This document shows positions 21,105-31,428 of a stretch of DNA of 64,000 nt, one piece after another (within the stretch, counting starts at the first letter, position 1; each line of letters begins with the position of its first letter). Made by a program: the position numbers and the translations under genes. A model generated the notes under the pieces. That model searched no databases and was not told the origin of the DNA. It saw only the letters and a program-made list of their open reading frames with translations. The stretch spans positions 672,501 to 736,500 of the forward strand of contig JASPKZ010001235.1 in the NCBI GenBank assembly GCA_030220185.1, given 5' to 3'. The DNA comes from Diploptera punctata. Its lineage: Eukaryota; Arthropoda; Insecta; Blattodea; Blaberidae.

Positions 21105-21170
<66 letters not shown>

Positions 21171-21287
21171 GAAAGCAACGGGAAGCTACCATACCTATAA
21201 TTCCCTAGTAAAGCTGCAAATCATAGCATGAAAATGCTATGATTGCAGTGAAAGACCTGACCTCGGGCAGAATTACTATGGATGAAT

Positions 21288-21335
<48 letters not shown>
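21100..21335 (+). repeat. CA/TA/TG microsatellites around a SINE-B 3' half
   Basis: (CA)n and (TA)n at 21106-21148 and (TG)n at 21149-21170 lead into SINE-B sequence 21166-21291 (GGAAAGCAACGGGAAGCTAC to CGGGCAGAATTACTATGG). A second TA run follows at 21292-21335. Confidence 0.8.
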
Positions 21336-21336
<1 letters not shown>

Positions 21337-21744
21337 ATTCTTTACTTGCCACATTTTTTCGGAAAAAAACTCAGCATGTAACATTAAAATAAGAAGAATA
21401 AGATTAAGCTACTTAACCAGCAAAAATAGGACCGTTAAGAGTGGGTGGTTCACCTGAAGCGAAAATTTTATGAATAACTTTAACTGCCGCAATTTTTTAT
21501 GTTTAGAACGAAACTCGGTATATGGTATCGAAGTAAAATTAGTAAGGTGTTATCTAGGAGTCACGAAAATGGGACCCTAGAAAACGGGTTATATTAATAC
21601 AGTGTAAAGATTTAATCTTATTACCAACCCCTAACTTAGACGGTTCATAGCTGGGTTCACGTGAAACGAAAATTTTAAATCACTCTAGCGGCCGCAATTT
21701 TCGATTTATGGAACAAAACTCGGTATATGGCACTGAAATAAAAT

Positions 21745-22610
21745 TCTTGGGAAAAGATCAACACTGGAGTAAGACAGGGATGTGGACTTTCACCGGTGCT
21801 TTTCATTATATACGTGAATAAATTAATAAATGAATGGAGGAAAACACAACGAGGATATATACCCATCAACAGGAACCTCAAACTCGATGCTATTCTTTTT
21901 GCAGACGATTTAGCTCTTCTGGCACTTTCCGAAAATGATTTGCAACGATCAATTTATAATTTACAAAAAATAGGTGCCAAATTTAATATGGAAATATCAA
22001 TTAACAAAACTAAAATTATGGCATTTCATGGGAAGGACCCCATACAAAGTAAAATCTGTCTCCAGAATAAAATTTTAGAGAGATCTAATCAATTTAAATA
22101 TCTTGGATATTATCTCTCTATCTGGGATGAAAAGGATATCCCTGAAAAGTTACTAGTTATAATAAAAGTTTAGGAATTATTAATCAAGTTATGAAACCAT
22201 CCCTTGTACAAAAAAACACCAGATTGCGTTTATATAACACTTTGGCTAGACCAGTGTTGACCTATGGTAGTGAAGCATGGACACTAAGAAAACAACATGA
22301 AAGCAGAATAACGGCTTGTGAAATGAGATTCATGCGCAGAACAGCGGGTTACACCAGATGGGATCGGAAAAGGAACACCGATATCTTAAAAGAATTGAAG
22401 ACTACGCCAATTTTGGAATATATTAAACAGTACCAACTAAATTGGAAACACCATCTTGAAAGAATGAGTTCAAATCGGATCCCCAAAGCTATTTATAATT
22501 ATATACCAAGAGGACGAAGATCACTGGGCCGTCCTGTGAAACGCTGGAGGGAAAATTTTCTATAGGATCGTAACAGGCCTTGGCCTAATACTTGGAAGGA
22601 AGAAGAAGAA
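21745..22610 (+). mobile_element. LINE-4, 5'-truncated copy
   Basis: Begins in the reverse transcriptase at INTGVRQGCGLSPVLF (about 21756) and ends in GAAGAAGAAG. An 8-bp duplication ATAAAATT flanks it, inside the tandem repeat. Coding frames have separate entries. Confidence 0.8.
21796..22565 (+). pseudogene. LINE-4 reverse transcriptase C-terminal half, frameshifted
   Basis: Non-LTR retrotransposon polymerase for target-primed reverse transcription. Frame 1 (21796-22173) has LFADDLALLALS, the FADD catalytic box, and MEISINKTKIMAF. After a frameshift at about 22173-22191 frame 2 (22191-22565) has YNTLARPVLTYGSEAWTL, FMRRTAGYTRWDRKRNTDIL and PRGRRSLGRPVKRW. No RNase H domain. The endonuclease and fingers are missing by 5' truncation. 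Other members are at 16845-17240, 18942-19228 and 53800-53995. Confidence 0.8.
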
Positions 22611-22997
22611 GATAAAATTAGGAAGGCATTATCAAAAAAATCAGGAAAATTGGACCATTAAGAGAGGGGGTTATTCTGAGCAAAAATTTAAATCAATTTT
22701 ATAGCCGTAATTTTCTATATTTCGCAACGAAAGTCGGTACATAGCATTTAAATAGTAATCAGTAGGTTTCCCAAAATCTCTGCGAAATCGGATCGTTTTG
22801 AACAGGGATTTAGCTTAAAGCAAACATTTAAAAATCGCTCTAACGGCTCAGATGAAATGAAAGTGAATATTAGGATATATTTAGCAAAATAAATAGCCTA
22901 TATATTCCAGAAACCACCACAATTGAACCAAAAATTCGAATTGCTGAGAAATTCGGTTAATTTACAGAGTTCCCGATTAACATACTTTTTTAGTACT

Positions 22998-23362
22998 TTT
23001 GTGCCAAAAGGGATGAACAGACTGATGAATGGAGGAAACTACATAATAGTGAGCTACACGATATGTATAAGAAGCCAGATATAATAAGAAAAATTAAGTC
23101 TCGTCGGCTGCGATGGACAGGACATGTGGCAAAAATGGGGATGAAAGAGGTGCATGGAAGCTTCTGGTAGGAGAACCAGAAGGAAGAAGCCCAGTTGGTA
23201 GTCCAACAGTGAGGTGGGAAAATAACATTATACATGATTCGAGGGAAGTAGATTATACAGGGGATGATTGGAAAATATTTCAGGATAGGGAAGTATGGAG
23301 GGCGTATGTCCGCGCGGCCATGAACCTACGGGTTCGATAGAGCCAGTGAGTTAGTTATTGCT
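22998..23362 (+). mobile_element. RTE-1 LINE 3' fragment
   Basis: Forward-strand copy of the last ~110 codons. KKPDIIRKIKSRRLRW-like and the frame from 23113 (AWKLLVGEPEGRSPVG, VRWENNIIHDSREVDY) lead to the family end GGGTTCGATAGAGCCAGTGAG. Diverged and frameshifted. Confidence 0.8.
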
Positions 23363-23762
23363 GATGTAAATTCACTCATGGTGGAAACAAAAGCAATTTG
23401 TAAGCTTCTAGATTATGAATAGCATTTACTGGCTTTTGTTTTTAAAAATGACGTCATTGTAGTTTACTAATTATTTGTAAGAGTTAACAATAATTCAAGG
23501 TTCGAGTGTAGGATTAAACAGTAGAATGTCACATCCGCAGCCATGAACACTTAAGAGATAAATACCGAGGGTCATGCACGACCCACAAGGTCTTATTTTT
23601 AAGTGAATCATGATTCATTAGGTTTATATTAATTTCATTTTCATCACCATCAATTGCAGGCCATTGGCCTGTTCCGCTTCAGGATAGAAATTGATCCCTC
23701 CATGGGCCTCTTCGTCCTGTGGGTCTGTAGTTCAATAGCAGCAGAGGTAGTCTATTGTTTGC
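23363..23762. other. No recognisable feature
   Basis: No gene or repeat identified. 23640-23720 may be a further LINE scrap (complement of a GATGAAAATGAAA run), not supported well enough to call. Confidence 0.35.
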
Positions 23763-23777
23763 CATTCTAACAAGTTG

Positions 23778-24001
23778 ACTTAGGCTTTCACGGCCGGAGT
23801 TATTATCATGATCTTATAGAAGATTTCCGGGCTGTTGCCCGTGGTCTTGAGGCTTGAAGTTCCCCGACGTTTCGCCAGAGACTGCGTGCGGCATCCTCAA
23901 GACAACCCTTGAGGGTGCTGGACGCAGTCTCTGGCGAAACGTCGGGGAACTACAAGCCTCAAGACCATGGCCAACAGCCCGGAAATCTTCTACACGATCA
24001 T
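23778..24001 (-). mobile_element. Foldback element D (PLE-type)
   Basis: Arms of about 90 bp (about 23810-23908 and 23908-24001) with several mismatches and almost no spacer. A left tail CTTTCACGGCCGG matches the reversed tail of foldback A. A 15-bp duplication CATTCTAANAAGTTG (one mismatch) lies at 23763-23777 and 24002-24016. Both arms contain CTGGCGAAACGTCGGGGAAC or its complement. Confidence 0.85.
23860..23906 (-). ncRNA. Hammerhead-like motif, foldback D
   Basis: Reverse strand: TTGAGGA, extra T, GCC...GGC stem II with a large loop, GAAACGTC. One core base is changed (C to T). The right arm (23906-23952) has a more degenerate partner. Confidence 0.45.
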
Positions 24002-24016
24002 CATTCTAAGAAGTTG

Positions 24017-24530
24017 TTTATGCCAATTATTTTGGTATATATGGATGGTTTCAGTTATTGTTGGTGTGTTGAGAACTTTGCGGATATTTTCATTACGCAT
24101 GTGGTCATAAAGCGTATAACCCACTAAAGGTCTTAATAACTTCATTTCTGCAGCTGCTATAATAATAATATAATTGCGCACAATCGTGCAAAATTAATTA
24201 ATTGGTGTATTGCGCTAATGACATTGTCACTTTGGAACACAATTCCAGATGATATCTTGTACACTTTAGTCCGCACAGTTTACATCTGCAACTGTCTTCA
24301 ATTTGATGGTAAGTGACATTCACACACACTTTGTGATGGAAGCCGTGGACTGCATCTGGTGCCTTAGTTCCTTGTTTGCTCCACATCAGCTCCTATCTGT
24401 CATGGCAGGCGTACTGCAGAATTCTTCAGGAATGCAGCTGCTATCCTACTTAATTTACCTGTAGTAAGAGTCCAGGTTTCAGAGCCATGCAGTAGAGTTT
24501 TACAAAATTTTAGAATTGTATCTGGGTGTA
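24017..24530 (-). mobile_element. LINE C-terminal fragments
   Basis: The reverse frame 23990-24181 reads AAEMKLLRPLVGYTLYDHMR, NIRKVLNTPTITETIHIYQNN, a LINE-4-like C-terminus. The complement of 24460-24525 continues upstream coding. A ~240-bp stretch between (24190-24430) has an unrelated cysteine-rich frame that I do not recognise. Foldback D is inserted at its left end. Confidence 0.6.
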
Positions 24531-24639
24531 TTTAGTTTTGTACTGTCCAACACTAAACTAAACTTCGGTATAGCACTGTTATTTTGATTAATAGAGTGGC
24601 CCATTGTTGAGCCATAGCCTCTCCTTTAGCAGGTGTCTA

Positions 24640-24810
24640 TAGACCAAGTTCATTTTTAGTTACCTTATTTGTCCAAAGATGATATGAGTGGCATGTATTA
24701 CTAGGACGTTGATGTTGGTAAATTTTGCTTAAAGTCCTCTTTATTAAGGCTTAAGGATCTTTCACGAGCCTGAAAATATTCAGACTCGGGACCTACGGCT
24801 TAAAATTGTG
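24640..24810 (-). mobile_element. SINE-A body fragment
   Basis: Complement of AGGCTTAAGGATCTTTCACG and CAGACTCGGGACCTACGGC in family order. The tRNA head is missing because LINE-3 begins at about 24815. Confidence 0.65.
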
Positions 24811-24814
24811 AAAG

Positions 24815-25373
24815 AGAGTAATGCTTAAAAAATTTCGTTATGACCACATGTCTCCTTCATTTCAGGCATTATCATGGTTACGTCTAAAAGACAGAAGAAC
24901 TTTACATGTTTTACTATTCCGAATCCTGCACACATATTTACCAACTTACTTATCAACGCGTTTTCAAAATTTATCGGCTCAATTTAGGAACAAGATCACA
25001 AGACTCTTCTTTACTTTTGATACCACAGCACAGGACATGTCTATACTCTGAATATTTCACAATATCTATGACTAGAGCTTGGAACTCACTTCCCAGTCAT
25101 GTCAAGGACTGTCATTATATTTAAATCCAAATTAACTGATATCTTAAGTTCCACACAATGAAAACATTAACTGCCTAACAACTATATTCTAATTTTGTAA
25201 ATAATCATCTAGGAAGCTTTACTTACGTAATTTTGTTTTATATTATTTTAATTTTATTATATTCCATGTTTTTATTAGTATTAACTAGTATTAGATCACA
25301 TCACATTTCATTTTGTTTAGTCTATATTTTAATAATATATTAAAATTGTAATAAGTGCCAGGTAAAATAAAGC

Positions 25374-25431
<58 letters not shown>

Positions 25432-25505
25432 TGTATAATTCTACTATTCGCTGGTTGAGTGGAAGAGAAGGCCTTATGGCCTTAAATCTGCCATCTGAAA
25501 TAAAA
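24815..25505 (+). mobile_element. LINE-3 copy with ATT tails
   Basis: Encodes RYDHMSPSFQALSWLRLKDR, then after a frameshift AWNSLPSHVKDC. The 3' UTR is followed by (ATT)n at 25377-25430, then a second terminal block GCTGGTTGAGTGGAAGAGAA and another ATT run. It may be two abutting 3' ends. Confidence 0.75.
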
Positions 25506-25782
25506 AATTATTATTATTATGATTATTATTACTATTACTTAGCCAAATTTTGGAATTCCTTAGATTTGGACAGGGTATATCTTTCTAGAATTGCCATAGC
25601 TGCCATTAGAGGATCAATTTCAATTTTAAGAAACCATATTTACAAAATTACTTTATAGTATGTATACTTCAATTAGGCCTACAAGTTGAATTTTTAAAAA
25701 TATATTTACAAAATGTATTTCATCAATTACAAAAATTAATTGTCTGTATCACTTTGTCCTTGAGGCAATCCTCTAATGAGGA

Positions 25783-25784
<2 letters not shown>

Positions 25785-25842
<58 letters not shown>

Positions 25843-25845
25843 CTA
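25785..25845 (+). repeat. TA microsatellite
   Basis: (TA)n of about 50 bp, upstream of a LINE-5 fragment. Confidence 0.9.
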
Positions 25846-25854
25846 CAATAAGAT

Positions 25855-26223
25855 TAATAGTTATAGAAATGGATTATTTACACAGAAGTGCCAGTAAGTC
25901 AAAATTAGAATATGTCACAAATAAGGAAATTAGAAACATAATGGGTGCAGAAAAAAACATAATTGAAAGAATTGAGGAGAATGAATTAAAGTGGTTAGGA
26001 CATATTTTAAGAATGGAAGATGAGCGAATGCCGAAACTACTATATCAATGGCAACCGACCAGAAAGAAGAAAAGAGGGAGACCTAAGTTAACATGGAAGG
26101 AAAACATGAAGACAGTAATGCAAGCTAGAGGGCTAAGCATCGAAGATACCCAAGATCGTAGGCTTTGGAGGTTTGGCACGGGAAGACTGCAGCAGCTGTA
26201 AAAACCCGAAGATAAATAGATAG

Positions 26224-26261
<38 letters not shown>

Positions 26262-26275
26262 GGAACGACTGGAAA
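25855..26275 (+). mobile_element. LINE-5 3' fragment with ATT tail
   Basis: The frame ending at 26201 carries YLHRSASKSKLEYVTNKEIR, LKWLGHILRMEDERMPKLLY, KKRGRPKLTWKENMK and RRLWRFGTGRLQQL, then AAAACCCGAAGATA and (ATT)n. Near-identical to 43225-43655. The frame is uninterrupted but only the C-terminus remains. Confidence 0.8.
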
Positions 26276-26454
26276 GAATATATTGATAGAATGCCACAAG
26301 AAAGATTTCCAAAATTATTGCTAAATTATAAACCGTACGGAAGGAGAATGTTGGACGTCCACAAAGAAGATGGTCTGAACAATTTTAACAATTATAGCTT
26401 TCATGGAACCGGAACGAGCCAATAGGCTTAATCCCTGGATGATTATTATTATTA

Positions 26455-26470
<16 letters not shown>
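26255..26470 (+). mobile_element. LINE 3' scrap with ATT tail
   Basis: Encodes RNDWKEYIDRMPQERFPKL, then a broken GRR..GRPQRRW-like region. Ends TGGATGATTATTATT with an ATT run. Confidence 0.6.
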
Positions 26471-26496
<26 letters not shown>

Positions 26497-26509
26497 ATTA
26501 TTATTAATT

Positions 26510-27206
26510 AAACATTGAGAAAACTAAATATCTGTGTATAGGAGAAGACATGGAAAATATAAATTTCAACAATGGAGAAGAACTAAAACCTAGTATTGAA
26601 TGCATTTATTTAGGAACAAAATTAGACCATTCAGGCGATAACACAGTGGAAATTAAAAATAGAATCGCACAAACAAAACAAACAATAAATGCTTTAAACT
26701 CTGTTTGGTGGAGCAAAAATATTACAAAAAATAGAAAATTACAAATATATCAAACCATAATTCAGAGCATTTTAACATATGGTGCTGAAGTCTGACAAAT
26801 TCCTACCAGGGAAATGAAAATAATTTTAAGTACAGAAATGGATGTTTTAAGAAGATCAGCTGGAAAATCTAGAATGGATAGAATACGAAATAAAGAAATA
26901 AGGGAAATTATGGGTGTAGAAGAGGAGCCGGACGTCATAGACATCATAGAAAAGAAAAGATTGCAGTGGTATGGTCATGTCAAACGAATGACAGAGCAAA
27001 GATTGCCAAAAATTGTTATGTAATGGATCCCAATGTAAAGGAGGAAGAGAGGAAGACCGAAGAAAACTTGGATAGAAGGGATACAAGCAGCTATGAATAT
27101 CAGAGGAATGGAGGAAGATCAATGGATGGATAAAGAGGAATGGCGTTTGGTTTCCGGAAGACGGCGGCAGCTGCCATGATACCGGATGATTATGATTATG
27201 ATAATG

Positions 27207-27259
<53 letters not shown>
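26510..27259 (+). mobile_element. LINE-5-related fragment with long ATT tail
   Basis: Frames 26550-26795 (CIYLGTKLDHSGDNTVEIKN, LQIYQTIIQSILTYGAEV) and 26814-27023 (MDVLRRSAGKSRMDRIRNKE, LQWYGHVKRMTEQRLPK) follow one another after a stop. A GRPKKTW-like stretch in a shifted frame comes next, then ATGATTATGATTATG and (ATT)n to 27265. The post-RT half of a LINE polymerase, dead. Confidence 0.75.
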
Positions 27260-27265
<6 letters not shown>

Positions 27266-27274
27266 GCAAGAACT

Positions 27275-27581
27275 AGGGGGCACGCCGTAGCGTAGTGGTT
27301 AAGGCGCTGCGCTACAAGTCGGAAGGTCGATGGTTCAAGTCCCGCTGGGGTCAGGATTTTTAAACTGACCAAGACCTTCTGGCGGCACTATGGCCCTGGG
27401 GTCGACTCAGCCTCTAACGGAAATGAGTACCAGACGTTTGTTCTGGGGGTAAAGGCGGCCGTCACGCAGGGCTGACAACCCGGCTGACATCAAGTGCCGA
27501 TTGTCTAGAAATAGTAGGAGCCTTAACCTCCTACTACCCGAAGGGCCTCCCGAGCCCTGTAGTGGGATTACTTTACTTTAC
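27275..27581 (+). mobile_element. SINE-D, intact copy with 15-bp duplication
   Basis: Polymerase III head: box A TAGCGTAGTGGTTAAGG, box B GATGGTTCAAGTCCCGC. The body has GGCGGCCGTCACGCAGGGC and the end is TTACTTTACTTTAC. TATTATGCAAGAACT flanks it exactly (27260-27274 and 27582-27596). The only copy in the window; the exact duplication suggests a fairly recent insertion. Confidence 0.85.
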
Positions 27582-27689
27582 TATTATGCAAGAACTGTGT
27601 TAAACTAAGCAGTTTTTCATCAGTCCGAATTAATGGTTCGATTTCACTTATTTAACGAATATTTATTCTGTTTAAGACTTAACTCTTCC

Positions 27690-27880
27690 CATTAAATCTT
27701 ATTTCATATAAATATCGTGTAGATCACTATTATAGAGTATTCTCCATTCACCTGTCAGTTCGTTTCTCTTTGGTCCAATCTTTTTTCTAAGGGCTTTATT
27801 CTCAGTTACTCATCTTTTCTCCTTCCATAAAGCAACAGTGCATGTTTATCAACTATATAATATAAATGGAAGAATCTCCT
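27690..27880 (-). mobile_element. RTE-1 scrap
   Basis: Complement of CTCCATTCACCTGTCAGTTC and CTTTATTCTCAGTTACTC, the segment just upstream of the conserved C-terminus. Non-coding now. Confidence 0.7.
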
Positions 27881-27884
27881 TCTC

Positions 27885-28170
27885 ATGAAATTAGGCCTTT
27901 TGACCTGTTTTCACATCAAGTGGGATTTAATGAATCTTCCCATCTAATAAATGGACGTCCAACACTTTTATGTCCTATTGGTTTGTACTTTAATAACAGC
28001 TGAGGGATTCTAACTGTAGGCATTCTTTTAACATGTTTATATCAGTTGTTTCTCATATTGTCAATTCTGTTTGTTAAATTAAAAATATTTTCTAATACCA
28101 TCTTCATTTCTCTTTATATCCAAAATTGTCACACCTGCTACTGAACATAAGAACTTAATTTCTGCATAAA
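27885..28170 (-). mobile_element. LINE fragment (family of 45116-45520)
   Basis: Closely similar to 45120-45410, for example TAATAACAGCTGAGGGATTC. Carries stops in all frames. Confidence 0.75.
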
Positions 28171-28184
28171 TGGAAGAATAAATG

Positions 28185-28335
28185 TTTTATATATATTTTA
28201 GTTCTTTTTGAGAGACTTTGGGATGGTATGAGTGCCAATAATGTATAATAACAAGCATTTCGAAATTTGAGGTTATGTTTAATTACTTTTTACACCTCAT
28301 TCCGGTTAGTAATCCCTATTATTACACGCTTTATA
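28185..28335 (-). mobile_element. RTE-1 scrap
   Basis: Corresponds to the complement of about 51600-51720. GTGTTTAAGTGCAATG-type homology is weak but the order GACTTTGGGATG, AATAACAAGCATTTC, TTAATTACTTT is kept. Confidence 0.5.
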
Positions 28336-28534
28336 TTAGCTTTACCTGTATCTGTCTATGTAACGGAATCTTTTAACAATATTTTCACCCATTTAAAAAT
28401 TGGATCGGCTTTGAAACTTGGTATACTTGTAAAGGACCAATGACAATACAATCATGTCGTAAATAATATATAGGCCTAATAGGTTGCGGGCTTATCGACT
28501 TTTTAGTCCATCGTTGTAAGAAATTAATACTATA
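28336..28534. other. Unassigned
   Basis: Contains AACGGAATCTTTTAACAAT and GATCGGCTTTGAAACTTGG, which look like transposon-derived sequence but match nothing else in the window. Confidence 0.3.
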
Positions 28535-28626
28535 TCCTCTGGTAGCTCAGTTGGTAGAGTGGTCGACTGTAGTGGTTTATAATTTCAGTAATCCATAGGT
28601 CGCTGGTTCAAATTCAGCCTAGAGGA
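28535..28626 (+). tRNA. tRNA-Tyr(GTA)-like gene with an 18-nt intron
   Basis: Adaptor RNA for tyrosine. The acceptor stem TCCTCTG/TAGAGGA is fully paired with one G-T. The D arm is GCTC/GAGT and the T arm GCTGG/TCAGC around TTCAAAT. The anticodon loop CTGTAG gives GTA (28569-28571). An intron (28573-28590) follows position 37, the usual place in animal tRNA-Tyr. Two oddities: the anticodon stem GTCGA/TCCAT has a C-C mismatch, and the first pair is T1-A72, not the C1-G72 of eukaryotic tRNA-Tyr. A T9 run follows at once. A real gene with drift or a recent pseudogene; I lean to pseudogene. Confidence 0.7.
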
Positions 28627-28635
28627 TTTTTTTTT
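28627..28635 (+). terminator. RNA polymerase III terminator
   Basis: Run of nine T directly after the tRNA-like sequence. Confidence 0.7.
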
Positions 28636-28677
28636 AAAAAGATATAATAATGTTAGATAACAATAATTTTAAAAATA

Positions 28678-28691
28678 TATAATTATATGCG
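28678..28691 (+). repeat. Target-site duplication of RTE-1 copy 1
   Basis: TATAATTATATGCG, repeated exactly at 30874-30887. Confidence 0.9.
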
Positions 28692-30873
28692 ATGATTCTG
28701 TAAAATATGAATTAAAAAACTTGAAAAATGATGAAATGCGGCAAGAATACCAAATCAAAATTGCTAATAGATTTGAAGTACTGGAATCTTCAGATGACAA
28801 TGTGGCAAATGAAGAAGAAACTGATATAAATAAAGAATGGGAGGCTATAAGAGATACTATTAAATTGTCAGCATCAGAAAGCATTGGTTGTTTAAAAAAG
28901 AGGCAAAACAAGAAATGGTTTGATGAGGAATGTGCCGACATTGTAAAGAAAAGAAAGCTAGCAAAAATGAAATGGTTACACGAGCCAAATGAGGTTAATT
29001 TAGAGCAATTGGGTAGTGTTAGATGGGAAACCACCAAGTTACTAAAGAGTAAGAAGAGGGAATATTTGAGAGAGAAGATTAATGATCTTGAAATGAATGC
29101 AAAAAACAGGAACATTAGAGAATTATATCAGGGAATTAGTATAGAGAAGAAAGGGTTTCAGGCTAGAACAAACATAATTCGGAATGAAAATGGGGATATG
29201 ATTGCAGATTCCAAGAGTATATTAAATAGATGGAAAAGTTATTTTAATCAGCTATTAAATGTACATACAGAACAGGACATTGAGGAGGATAAGTTACAGA
29301 CAGCAGAAATGCTAGTCGCAGAGCCAAGTGCATTAGAGGTTGAAATGGCAATTGAAAAATTGAAGATGTATAAAGCATCAGGTTCAGATGAGATCCCAGC
29401 AGAACTGATAAAATCAGGGGGAGAAAAATTGATGGACAAGATACGCTGGTTGCTTAGTATGATTTGGGAAAAGAAGCTCTTCCAGATGAATGGAAGAATC
29501 AATTATCGTACCAATTTATAAGAAAGGAGATAAAACTGATTGCAACAACTATAGGGGCATCTCATTACTTCCAACTTCGTACAAAATTCTAACAAATATA
29601 TTAGTAAGCAGACTTACTCCCTATATTGATGACATTCTAGGAGATCATCAATGTGCATTTAGAAGAAACAGGTCTACAACAGATCAGAATTTTAGTATAA
29701 GACAGATTTTAGAAAAGAAATGGGAATATAATGGTACTGTACATCAACTATATGTAGACTTCAAAAAAGCATATGATTCAATTAAGAGGGAGAAGTTATA
29801 TAGTATCCTGCTGGAGTTCGGAATTCCTAAAAAGTTAGTTAGACTTATACGAATGTGTCTAAATGGCTCAACGAGTAGGGTGCGTGTAGGCAAACAGTTT
29901 TCAGACACTTTTGAAATCCAGAATGGGTTGAAGCAAGGAGATGCACTATCTCCTCTACTATTTAATTTTGTACTAGAGCATGCCATTAAATCTTTAGAGA
30001 ATGAGGAAGGCTTACAACTCAATGGTATTAATAAGCTGTTAGTTTATGCTGATGATGTAGTACTACTGGCCGATAGCGAGGAGATACTAAAGGCCAACAC
30101 GCACACACTATTGAGTAACACTAAGAAATTAGGACTGGAAGTAAATATGAGTAAAACTAAATATATGGTCACACGTAGAAATACATTATATATTGGAAAT
30201 GGACAGCTAATGACAAATGAGGGAAATTTTGAGGAATTGGCTGAATTCAAATACCTAGGAACAATAATCACAAATAGGAATGAGATGCACAAAGAAATTA
30301 AACATAGGCTCAATTCTGGAAATGCATGCTATTATGCATTGCAGAGACTTTTGATGTCCCAACTCCTTTCGAAAAACGTTAAGCTGAAAATATATAAAAC
30401 TATTATTCTACCAGTTATATTATATGGGTGCGAAACATGGACTCTTACTTTAAGGGAGGAAAGGAGATTACGAGTATTTGAGAATAAAGTTCTTAGGAAA
30501 ATTTTTGGACCAAAGAGAGATGAACAGACAGGTGAATGGAGAAGACTACATAACAATGAACTACATGGTCTTTATAGGAAGCCAGATATAATAAGAACAG
30601 TTAAGTCCCGTAGACTGCGATGGGCAGGACATGTTGCACGTATGGGGAATGAAAGACGTGCATGGAAACTTCTTGTAGGAAAGCCAGAAGGAAAACGCCC
30701 AGTTGGTAGACCAAGAATGAGGTGGGAGAACAACATTAACTATGATTTGAGGGAAGTAGATTATACAGGGAATGATTGGAAAGCATTAGCTCAGGATAGG
30801 GATGTATGGAGAGCTTATGTCCGCACGGCCATGAACCTACGGGTTCGATAGTGCCAGTGAGTAAGTAAGTAAG
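28692..30873 (+). mobile_element. RTE-1 non-LTR retrotransposon, copy 1
   Basis: 5'-truncated LINE of 2.18 kb ending GGGTTCGATAGTGCCAGTGA plus a (GTAA)n tail. An exact 14-bp duplication flanks it. Nearly identical to copy 2 (49979-52225) across its whole length, so both are recent. It landed about 50 bp downstream of the tRNA-like gene. Confidence 0.9.
28694..30851 (+). pseudogene. RTE-1 polymerase, two frameshifts
   Basis: Reverse transcriptase of an RTE-like LINE; the endonuclease is lost by 5' truncation. The first part (open to 29521) covers the linker and reverse transcriptase start (YKASGSDEIPAELIKSGGE). Compared with copy 2, one A is missing at about 29470 and one G at about 29495. 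The second part (29490-30851, 453 codons) has KKGDKTDCNNYRGISLL, LYVDFKKAYDS (catalytic D at residue 90 of this part), GLKQGDALSPLLFN and VYADDV (residues 185-190). The C-terminus has RRLRWAGHVARMGNERRAW and PVGRPRMRWENN. No RNase H domain. Inactive through the two deletions, but otherwise well kept. Confidence 0.9.
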
Positions 30874-30956
30874 TATAATTATATGCGTGCCTAAACACTA
30901 AAAATATCGTAAGCAATTAAATTTTAATGGGATCCCGGTTTATGACAATCAATTAA

Positions 30957-31428
30957 ATAATAGTTTAAAAAACTAAAACAACACGCTTTATTAGAAAACC
31001 GAACTAAAAAATGAAAAATAATTTTAATTTTCAACGCGCTTGGGATAAAATTAAAGTGGTCATCAAAAAAATCATCTCCAACACATCTAGAATAAAACTA
31101 GAGTTATCTACAAAAAAAATAATTTTACCATCAAAAGCGTGGGGTGCTTTTTTTATGTTTTTACGTTTTCTTCTTAGAGACTTTAATTTTACCAATATCT
31201 GTTTATTATAAAATATATTAATTGGTAAAGAGCACCCCACGCTTTTGATGGTGAAATTATTTTTTTGTAGATAACTCTAGTTTTATTCTAGATGTGTTGG
31301 AGATGATTTTTTTTATCACTTTAATTTTATCCCAAGCGTATTGGAAATTAAAATAATTTTTCATTTTTTAATTCGGTTTTCTAATAAAGCGTGTTGTTTT
31401 AGTTTTTTTAAACTATTATGTATTTTTT
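30957..31428. repeat. Large palindrome / foldback element F
   Basis: Arms of about 190 bp (30957-31150 and 31232-31428) share AACACGCTTTATTAGAAAAC, CATCTAGAATAAAACTAGAG and AGCGTGGGGTGCT with their complements. The spacer is about 80 bp. No GAAAC hammerhead core, so it differs from foldbacks A to E and G. No clear flanking duplication. Confidence 0.85.

Larger units (their letters stand above)
21425..22870 (+). repeat. Degenerate ~155-bp tandem repeat split by LINE-4
   Basis: Four diverged units share GGACCRTTAAGAG, GAAAATTTTAAATCA, CGGCCGCAATTTT and ACTCGGTATATGGCA. Units start near 21432, 21569, 22654 and 22791. Unit 2 is cut at 21744 and resumes at 22611. The unit reads like a decayed satellite or a viral/transposon repeat; I cannot assign it. 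Confidence 0.65.

Noticed and set aside
24198..24386. Cysteine-containing reverse frame (CRCKLCGLKC)
   Set aside because: Lies between LINE fragments, is short, has no partner copy, and spacing fits no known zinc motif well enough.
28721..30851. A host gene for the long reverse transcriptase frames
   Set aside because: Near-identical copy at 49979-52204, flanking duplication and tail show it is a retrotransposon.
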